From: an uncultured Devosia sp.
GTDB taxonomy: Bacteria > Pseudomonadota > Alphaproteobacteria > Rhizobiales > Devosiaceae
DNA length: 64,000 nucleotides
Reading direction: 5' to 3'
Assembly: GCF_913055165.1 (NCBI RefSeq)
Contig: NZ_CAJXJS010000007.1
Coordinates: 24,106 to 88,105 of the forward strand
Translations under genes and position numbers: made by a program
Notes under the pieces: model-generated
Database searches by the model: none
Told to the model about the DNA's origin: nothing
What the model saw: the letters and a program-made list of their open reading frames with translations, nothing else
Part shown: positions 58,317 to 64,000 of the stretch, piece by piece
Numbering within the stretch: position 1 is the first letter of the stretch
Layout of the letters: each line of letters opens with the position of its first letter

Positions 58317-58430
58317 GAAAAGCCAGCAACCGGGCTGGCTGCTGGCTTTTCATGTCTGTGCGGTCCCATGCGGGGGGCGGGTTGACGGGACCGCCAGGGG
58401 TCTGTGAACGCTTCCGCCGGAGCTGTCCGG
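58317..58430 (-). ncRNA. Structured region, candidate small RNA with terminator
   Basis: In the 379-bp gap between two divergent genes, the minus strand has three hairpins in a row: CCGGA-cagc-TCCGG (58417-58430), GCGGTCCC/GGGACCGC (58360-58394) and GAAAAGCCAGCA/TGCTGGCTTTTC (58317-58351), the last followed by TTTTACC. The last is a strong Rho-independent terminator with no gene to terminate, so it fits a short transcript starting near 58440-58500. No known RNA family recognised. Confidence 0.4.
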
Positions 58431-58668
58431 CCGCACTCACATGCCCCTTTCTAGCGCCGTGCACCTGAACCAGCGCAGAGCGCACCGTTCATATTCCATT
58501 CATGTGCCAGGCCTCTTGAACCGCGTTTTGTGCCGCCTACATCTATGCTGTCCGCCGGGATTGCCGGGGACGCCGGCCCTGTCCAACGGATTGCTCGCCT
58601 GATCGAGGGAGTTCCGCCACAGGCACCGGTCGACACTCAACCACGTTGCTCAATCGGAGAATGTGAAA

Positions 58669-59124
58669 ATGCAGACCATCGACTTTTCCCCCTTCTATCG
58701 CTCCACTGTCGGCTTCGACCGGCTGTTCAACCGGCTCGACAGCCTTGGCGCCCAGGAAGCCAAGACCTACCCGCCCTACAATATCGAGCGCACTGGCGAT
58801 GATGCCTACCGCATCTCTATTGCCGTAGCCGGCTTCTCCAATGGCGACATTGCCGTCGAGACCAAGGAAAACAGCCTGGTCGTGAAGGGTGCCAAGCCCT
58901 CCGATGCTGAAGACAACAAGCGCGAATTCCTCCATCGCGGCATCGCCGAACGGGCTTTCGAGCTGCGTTTCCAGCTTGCCGACTATGTTGAGGTCCAGGG
59001 CGCGGCCCTCGAAAACGGCCTGCTGCATCTCGAACTGAAGCGCGAACTGCCCGAGAGCAAGAAGGCGCGCACCATCCCCATCAATGGCGGCACCGCCACC
59101 ATTGAGGACAAATCCGTAAACTAA
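58669..59124 (+). CDS. Small heat shock protein, Hsp20/IbpA family
   Basis: 151 residues, MQTIDFSPFYRSTVGFDRLF..., with the alpha-crystallin domain (YNIERTGDDAYRISIAVAGFSNGDIAV to ENGLLHLELKRELPE). It is an ATP-independent holdase chaperone. GGAG lies 9 nt before the ATG. In Rhizobiales such genes are often controlled by ROSE-type RNA thermometers; the 5' region here is GC-rich and can fold, but I could not match the ROSE consensus. Confidence 0.92.
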   Translation: MQTIDFSPFYRSTVGFDRLFNRLDSLGAQEAKTYPPYNIERTGDDAYRISIAVAGFSNGDIAVETKENSLVVKGAKPSDAEDNKREFLHRGIAERAFELRFQLADYVEVQGAALENGLLHLELKRELPESKKARTIPINGGTATIEDKSVN

Positions 59125-59151
59125 GCCTTTCCGAGTCCATCGGAACGAAAG

Positions 59152-59182
59152 AAGGCGCGGTCCGCAAGGGCCGCGCCTTTTT
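59152..59182 (+). terminator. Terminator of the hsp20 gene
   Basis: AAGGCGCGG-tccgcaaggg-CCGCGCCTT followed by TTTT. Between convergent hsp20 and arsR. Confidence 0.85.
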
Positions 59183-59184
59183 CA

Positions 59185-59541
59185 TCAGCCGGTTTCTGCC
59201 ATGCTGCAACAGGCTTCGGTGGCTTCATTGACGCCGGCAACCATCAGGGGATGGCCCTGGCAGCAGTCGCGCATCAGAAAATCGACCAGTCCGGAGAGGC
59301 CGTCAAAATTGGCCATATAGACGATCGACCGCGCCTCGCGGCGCGACGAGATCAGGCCGGAGCGCTCCAGATGTGCCAGGTGAAACGAGGTGCGCGAGGA
59401 CGAGGCTCCGACCGCCGCGCTGATGGCGCCGGCAGCCATGCCTGCCTCACCCGCCATCACCAGCATCCGCACGATCTTGAGCCGTGTCTCCTGCGAAAGC
59501 GCCCCGAACGCATCAAGGGCTTGCTTTTCATCCATTGTCAT
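59185..59541 (-). CDS. arsR: ArsR family metalloregulator
   Basis: 118 residues. Winged HTH (AAGAISAAVGASSSRTSFHLAHLERSGLI) and two Cys pairs near the C terminus (RDCCQGH and EACCSMAE) that could bind arsenite. Divergent from the DUF6428-MFS operon with an operator between them. Arsenic specificity is inferred from neighbours and Cys pairs. Confidence 0.85.
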   Translation of the reverse strand: MTMDEKQALDAFGALSQETRLKIVRMLVMAGEAGMAAGAISAAVGASSSRTSFHLAHLERSGLISSRREARSIVYMANFDGLSGLVDFLMRDCCQGHPLMVAGVNEATEACCSMAETG

Positions 59542-59544
59542 TTC

Positions 59545-59570
59545 AATATCTCTTGAAACATTGAGATAAT
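59545..59570. promoter_or_regulatory. Candidate ArsR operator
   Basis: ATCTC-TTGAAACATT-GAGAT inverted repeat in the 39-bp gap between divergent arsR and the DUF6428 gene. Confidence 0.6.
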
Positions 59571-59580
59571 GGTAGCGCCC

Positions 59581-60090
59581 ATGAACATCCCTGTCACCTC
59601 CCCTGCCCAGGCGGATTTCGATCTGATCACGCTGCGCAATGCACTCAAGGCGCGCGAGACCCAGCCCCTGGTGTTCGAATATGCGGGCCGCACCATCCAG
59701 GCCGGCTACCATGTGACCGAAATAAAGTTCGCGCGGCTCTCCGCACTCGACTGCGGCGGCAATCCCGACAATTGGATCGAGACCATCCTGCAGGTCGAGG
59801 ACATTCCGGCGCAGGCTGGCGGAGACTTCATGACCGTTGGCAAGTTCCTCTCCATTCTCGGGCGCGTTGAGGCGGCCCTGGGTCTGGATCAGTCTTCGCG
59901 CGTCACCTTCGAGGTCAGCCGCCCAGATGAGGCCATGCAGGTCTTCGACATCGCTGGCGTCGACACAATCCAGGGGCACACCAGGCTGGTGCTCGAGAAA
60001 CGCCCGGCAATCTGCAAGCCACGTCACCGTGCCGCCCCGGTGGAAGCGGCCTGCTGCGGCTCGGCAACCCAAGCCCCCTGCTTCGCCTGA
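59581..60090 (+). CDS. DUF6428-like protein of the arsenic cluster
   Basis: 169 residues, MNIPVTSPAQADFDLITLRNALKARE..., with AGYHVTEIKFARLSALDCGG and a C-terminal EAACCGSATQAPC carrying a Cys pair. I recall this family (DUF6428) next to arsR and the MFS gene in Rhizobiales. It may chaperone or bind arsenite; function unproven. Start MNIPVT; an upstream Met four codons earlier is possible. Confidence 0.7.
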   Translation: MNIPVTSPAQADFDLITLRNALKARETQPLVFEYAGRTIQAGYHVTEIKFARLSALDCGGNPDNWIETILQVEDIPAQAGGDFMTVGKFLSILGRVEAALGLDQSSRVTFEVSRPDEAMQVFDIAGVDTIQGHTRLVLEKRPAICKPRHRAAPVEAACCGSATQAPCFA

Positions 60091-60123
60091 ACATCGCATC
60101 ACCTCTGCCAGAGCTCAGACGCA

Positions 60124-61356
60124 ATGACCAAACCTGTTCCAGCCGCCGCCGTCTGGGCCCTCGGCATGACCCAGATCGTGGGTTATGGCTCGCTCTATTA
60201 TTCCTTTAGCGTGCTGGCACCGGCCATTGCCGGCAGCTTTGGCTGGTCGACCGAATGGATATTCGGCAGCCTGACCCTGGCTCTGCTGGTCGGCGGGCTG
60301 GCGGCACCCTTTACCGGACGCATGCTCGACCGCTTCGGCGCCGCACGCAGCATGAGCGCGGGGTCGGTGCTCGTCAGCCTGTTCCTTGTGCTCATGGCCA
60401 TCGCGCCCGATGGGCCATTTTTCGTGGTCGCCCTGATGGGTATGGAGGTGGCGTCCACATTGGTGCTCTATGCCGCCGCCTTCGCGGTCCTTGTACAACT
60501 CGGCGGCAGGCAGGCGCAGGCCAGCATCACCCACCTGACCCTGATCGCCGGATTTGCATCCACTCTCTTCTGGCCTGCGACAGCCTTTCTCGACGGGCAG
60601 ATCGGCTGGCGCGCCAGCTATGTCGTCTTTGCCACCATCAACATCGTGGTTTGTCTGCCCCTGCATCTCTGGCTGAGCCGCATTTCTGACCCTGCCCGCC
60701 TCGCCCCGCCCGAGGCGTTCGCTATCGACCTGCCTGCAGAATCACCAGTCACAGGTGGTCCGCCCCGCTTGCTCTTCTCGCTGGTCCTGATTGGCTTTGC
60801 CCTGCAGGGACTGGTCTTGGCAGCGGTGACGCTCCAAATGGTCCCTCTTCTCCAGGCACTGGATCTGGGTACGCAAGTCCTGTTGATCTCGAGCATCTTC
60901 GGCCCGGCACAGGTGCTGGCACGCCTGATCAACATGGTCTTTGGCGGCAAACTGGCACCGACCACCCTGGCCGTGATCGCCGCCGCCTCGCTACCACTGG
61001 CGCTGCTCCTGCTCACGGTTTCGGCGCCTGCCATGGGCGGCGCCGTAGCGTTCGCCCTGATTTTTGGCCTGGGGTCGGGTCTGACCAGCATCGTCTCCGG
61101 ATCACTGCCATTGCACCTGTTCGGCCGCCACAACTACGGCGCCAGACAGGGCCAGATCTCCGCAGCACGGCAGATGGCGGCAGCGATTGCGCCCTTCACC
61201 ATGGCGCTGGCCATTGGCCATGCCGGCGTTGCCGCCACGCTCTGGTCCTGGACCGCCCTTGCACTTCTGCCGGTCGCCTGCTTTGGCCTCATAATCCCGA
61301 TGAGGCAACGCGCAGCGGTGTCCGGTAATCGCACAAGGGCCGCACCGGCTGAATAG
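60124..61356 (+). CDS. MFS efflux transporter, ArsK-like
   Basis: 410 residues with about twelve membrane segments and MFS motifs (GRMLDRFGAARS, GRHNYGARQGQISAARQ). Its place after arsR and the DUF6428 gene matches the ArsK arsenite-efflux MFS transporter described in Agrobacterium. Substrate is inferred from context. It lies 34 bp after the DUF6428 gene and is likely in the same transcript. Confidence 0.8.
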   Translation: MTKPVPAAAVWALGMTQIVGYGSLYYSFSVLAPAIAGSFGWSTEWIFGSLTLALLVGGLAAPFTGRMLDRFGAARSMSAGSVLVSLFLVLMAIAPDGPFFVVALMGMEVASTLVLYAAAFAVLVQLGGRQAQASITHLTLIAGFASTLFWPATAFLDGQIGWRASYVVFATINIVVCLPLHLWLSRISDPARLAPPEAFAIDLPAESPVTGGPPRLLFSLVLIGFALQGLVLAAVTLQMVPLLQALDLGTQVLLISSIFGPAQVLARLINMVFGGKLAPTTLAVIAAASLPLALLLLTVSAPAMGGAVAFALIFGLGSGLTSIVSGSLPLHLFGRHNYGARQGQISAARQMAAAIAPFTMALAIGHAGVAATLWSWTALALLPVACFGLIIPMRQRAAVSGNRTRAAPAE

Positions 61357-61453
61357 TGTGGTGGTCGCGCGCGTTGGAACGAGTCTGCGGCAATGACAGT
61401 TGAGAGAACAAGGGCCGCAGGCCTCCCTCACACTCAGCGTCAGGAACGTCTCG

Positions 61454-61927
61454 ATGAAAACCCCCTCCATCAATCTCAAGGCCAACGCCAAATCCGCAGT
61501 CATCGACGTGCTCAATGCGCGCCTTGCCGACAGCATCGATCTGGCCTTGGCGACCAAGCAGGCGCACTGGAACTTGAAGGGCCCCAATTTCATCGCCGTT
61601 CATGAAATGCTTGATCCCATGCGCGCCAGCCTCGACATCCATGTCGATGTCATTGCAGAACGGATCGCCCAGCTGGATGGAACGCCTGACGGCACGAGCC
61701 AGACCGTGGCCAAGTCAACCAGCCTTGAGGCCTACCCGACCGACATCAAGAAGGTGCCCGACCATCTCGCCGCGCTGGCTGAGCGGTTCGGCAAGCTGGC
61801 CAATCAGGTGCGCGAGGATATCGACACCACCGATGAAGCCGGCGACGCCGACACCGCCGATATCCTGACCGCCTTTTCCCGCGACCTCGACAAGAATCTG
61901 TGGTTCATCAAGTCGCATCTCGAATAG
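61454..61927 (+). CDS. dps: DNA protection during starvation protein Dps
   Basis: 157 residues. Ferritin-like four-helix protein; the Dps inter-subunit ferroxidase site appears in TKQAHWNLKGPNFIAVHEMLD and the following DxxxE region (LDIHVDVIAERIAQLDG). It forms a dodecamer that oxidises and stores iron with H2O2 and binds DNA through the Lys-containing N terminus. Start MKTPSIN. Confidence 0.95.
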   Translation: MKTPSINLKANAKSAVIDVLNARLADSIDLALATKQAHWNLKGPNFIAVHEMLDPMRASLDIHVDVIAERIAQLDGTPDGTSQTVAKSTSLEAYPTDIKKVPDHLAALAERFGKLANQVREDIDTTDEAGDADTADILTAFSRDLDKNLWFIKSHLE

Positions 61928-61952
61928 GACTTCTTGACCTATCCGCTAGAGT

Positions 61953-61976
61953 TTGGGCGTCCGGAAGGGCGCCCAA
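61953..61976 (+). terminator. Hairpin after dps
   Basis: TTGGGCG-N10-CGCCCAA, 25 bp after the dps stop; no strong T-run. Confidence 0.5.
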
Positions 61977-62444
61977 CGCGTTTCCGGGCCCACTCTCCTA
62001 CAGTTTCCTATCGATTTTTCTGCCAAGTCCTATTTTTTGTCGCGCCCAGGCAGTGAAATCGCTTGCCCCCAGTTTTGAATTATGCAAATGTGCCGGTGTT
62101 AGGGCAGCATCTCTGTCCTATCTGACGCGTCGCCCCGCTCTCCGCGGTCAGCGCGCACGCTGGTCCGGCTGGACCGCTAGTCGATAGCGGAAACGGACAG
62201 GCGGAGCTAATATGGGCGGTAATTCGCCTGAGCTCGAATTATGAGCGGCCATTTGGATGCAGTGCCGCTCCCCAGACAGGAATGCGATTTGCTCAATCGA
62301 GCCGTACTCGTGTAGTACGACCCGGCTGAACACTGCGCCCCAGAGGAAACCATGCATCCGCCCCGCCGGCAAACCGGCACCAGCAGGATGCGCAAGACGA
62401 AACAATAGCCCGGTAAGCGGGCCCGAACAGAACGAGGTTGAGCC
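61977..62444. other. Intergenic leader region before gltB
   Basis: 468 bp without a convincing gene. It probably holds the gltB promoter and a long leader. Near its end is a short reading frame at 62352-62408 (MHPPRRQTGTSRMRKTKQ, preceded by GAGG), whose stop overlaps a small hairpin GCCCG-gtaag-CGGGC (62408-62422). I saw nothing else that could be named. Confidence 0.5.
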
Positions 62445-64000
62445 ATGGCAAACATCCGGACCGGCATTCCCGCCCAGACCGAAGCAGCCAATCGCAAAAC
62501 CCTGATTCTGGACGGCAAGCGCGTCGATGGCCGCCCCCAGGCGCAGGGCCTTTATGACCCCGCTCACGAGCACGATGCCTGCGGCATCGGCATGATTGCC
62601 AATATCAAGAACAAGCCCAGCCACGAAGTGGTGCAGAAGGGTCTCGAAATTCTCGAGAACCTGGAGCATCGCGGTGCCGTGGGCGCCGACCCGCTGATGG
62701 GCGACGGCGCCGGCATCCTGGTGCAGACCCCGCACGCCTTTTTCGAAAAGGTCCTGCCCTTCGCCCTGCCCGAAAAGCACCACTACGCCGTGGCGATGAT
62801 CTTCTATCCCAACGACGCCGCCTTGCGCGACAAGTGCGCTGCCGTGGTGCGTCGCTGCCTGGAAACCGAAGGCCTGCGCCTGCTCGGCGAACGCGCCGTG
62901 CCCACTGACAATTCGCGTCTCTCCGAAGGCGTCATCGCCACCCAGCCGATCATCGAGCAGATGGTGATTGCGCGCCCCGAAGGCCTGTCGCTCGACGAGT
63001 TCGAGCGCAAGCTGCTGATCGTGCGCAAGGTCATTTCCAATTCCGTCTATAAGGAAGTGCCCGAGAGCGACAGCGACAACGGCTTCTACGTCGTCTCCAT
63101 GTCGGCCCGCACCATCGTCTATAAGGGCATGTTCCTGGCCGACCAGCTGGGCGCCTTCTATACCGACCTCCACGACGAGGCCTTCGAAAGCGCCATTGCG
63201 CTCGTGCACCAGCGCTTTTCGACCAATACCTTCCCGTCCTGGAAGCTAGCCCACCCCTATCGCATGACCACCCACAATGGTGAGATCAACACCATTCGCG
63301 GCAACGTCAACTGGATGGCGGCCCGCCAGGCCTCGGTCTCCTCGCCCAAATTCGGCGACGACATCACCAAGATCTGGCCCATCTCCTATGAAGGCCAGTC
63401 CGACACGGCCTGTTTCGATAACGCGCTCGAGTTCCTCGTGCGCGGCGGCTACTCGCTGCCCCATGCGGCCATGATGCTGATCCCCGAAGCCTGGGCCGGC
63501 AATCCGCTGATGGATGAAGAGCGTCGCGCCTTCTACGAATATCACGCCGCCCTCATGGAGCCCTGGGATGGCCCCGCCGCCATGTCGCTGTCGGACGGCC
63601 GCTATGTCGTGGCCACGCTCGACCGTAACGGCCTCCGTCCCGCCCGTTACCTGGTGACCCGCGAGGGCCATGTCGTCCTCGCCTCGGAATCCGGCGTGCT
63701 CGATATCCCGGACGAAGACATCGTCGAGCGCTGGCGCCTGCAGCCGGGCCGCATGCTGCTGATCGACCTCGAGGAAGGCCGCATCATTTCCGATGAGGAA
63801 GTGAAGAAGCAACTCGCCACCAAGAACCCCTATGCCGAATGGCTCGCCCGCAGCCAGATCGTGCTCGAGGACCTGCCGGCCACCGAACCGCAGGCGCCCA
63901 AGAGCTCGGAAAGCCTGCTCGACCGCCTGCAGGCCTTTGGCTACACCCAGGAAGACTTCAAGCTGTTGATGGCCCCCATGGCCACCACCGGCCAGGAAGC
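62445..64000 (+). CDS. gltB: Glutamate synthase large subunit GltB (partial, 5' end)
   Basis: The first 518 residues of a protein normally about 1550 long; it runs off the window. The class II glutamine amidotransferase domain is complete in outline: a 45-residue propeptide, then the nucleophile Cys46 in HDACGIGMIAN, ENLEHRGAVGADP, HQRFSTNTFPSWKLAHPYR and NGEINTIRGN. GltB releases ammonia from glutamine and channels it to 2-oxoglutarate, using electrons from GltD. The start MANIRTGIP is 37 bp after the leader reading frame. Confidence 0.95.
   Translation, partial: MANIRTGIPAQTEAANRKTLILDGKRVDGRPQAQGLYDPAHEHDACGIGMIANIKNKPSHEVVQKGLEILENLEHRGAVGADPLMGDGAGILVQTPHAFFEKVLPFALPEKHHYAVAMIFYPNDAALRDKCAAVVRRCLETEGLRLLGERAVPTDNSRLSEGVIATQPIIEQMVIARPEGLSLDEFERKLLIVRKVISNSVYKEVPESDSDNGFYVVSMSARTIVYKGMFLADQLGAFYTDLHDEAFESAIALVHQRFSTNTFPSWKLAHPYRMTTHNGEINTIRGNVNWMAARQASVSSPKFGDDITKIWPISYEGQSDTACFDNALEFLVRGGYSLPHAAMMLIPEAWAGNPLMDEERRAFYEYHAALMEPWDGPAAMSLSDGRYVVATLDRNGLRPARYLVTREGHVVLASESGVLDIPDEDIVERWRLQPGRMLLIDLEEGRIISDEEVKKQLATKNPYAEWLARSQIVLEDLPATEPQAPKSSESLLDRLQAFGYTQEDFKLLMAPMATTGQE

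Noticed and set aside
58560..58668. ROSE-type RNA thermometer before hsp20
   Set aside because: The segment GTTGCTC-AATC-GGAG can only partly pair with the ribosome binding site and lacks a clear match to the ROSE consensus.
62148..63209. Minus-strand open frame of 353 codons
   Set aside because: Antisense to gltB, which shows the complete glutaminase motifs on the plus strand.

Overview
The window is a high-GC alphaproteobacterial chromosome segment, most likely from the order Hyphomicrobiales and perhaps close to Devosia. The genus is an inference from gene content: CpdR next to an N-formylglutamate amidohydrolase and HisN, a GpA-type terminase phage, and an ArsR/DUF6428/MFS cluster. It carries one complete lambda-like prophage of about 47.5 kb inserted in a tRNA-Val(CAC) gene, with ordinary chromosome on both sides.

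Left flank (1-5141): the 3' part of hrpB, a hydroxypyruvate isomerase family gene, msrB, a PPOX-family flavoprotein and a soluble PAS-PAS hybrid histidine kinase. Prophage (5142-52728): a 47-bp direct repeat (5142-5188 and 52682-52728) is the 3' half of the tRNA, so these are attL and attR. Just inside attL is a small cargo block: an unknown gene, an SRAP (HMCES/YedK) abasic-site protein, a Cys-rich protein and a second tyrosine recombinase.

From 34.4 kb leftwards the minus strand carries the late genes in near-textbook lambda order: terminase small and large subunits, gpW-like, portal, S49 protease with internal scaffold, decoration, capsid E, FI-, FII-, Z- and U-like proteins, tail tube V, G/GT chaperones joined by a GGGAAAC frameshift site, tape measure H, M-, L- and K-like proteins, tip protein J, adhesion genes, then a lysis cassette (endolysin, Rz/Rz1, holin-like) bounded by terminators. 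From 46.7 to 34.7 kb, also on the minus strand, lies the replication and DNA-modification operon: ParB/MT-A70 fusion, helicase/methyltransferase fusion, PD-(D/E)XK-like nuclease, SNF2-type helicase, DnaB and a DUF1376 protein. A cro/CI switch with five GTTGCG-N5-CGCAAC operators sits at 47.1-48.3 kb. To its right a tightly coupled plus-strand operon (48.3-52.6 kb) encodes mini-proteins, an HD hydrolase, a Lar-like zinc protein, a DnaN sliding clamp, an excisionase and the integrase next to attR.

Right flank (52684-64000): two tRNA-Val genes, cpdR, N-formylglutamate amidohydrolase, hisN, a divergent Lrp/LysE pair, two tiny gene remnants, a PPOX protein, a lysophospholipase-like hydrolase, hsp20, an arsR-DUF6428-MFS (ArsK-like) cluster, dps and the 5' third of gltB.

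Most notable: a 14-bp palindrome CTGCAAATTTGCAG about 100 bp ahead of both the early and the late minus-strand operons; the repressor operators on both sides of the CI gene; a phage-borne sliding clamp; two DNA methyltransferase fusions with variant catalytic motifs; and two candidate small RNAs in the right flank.
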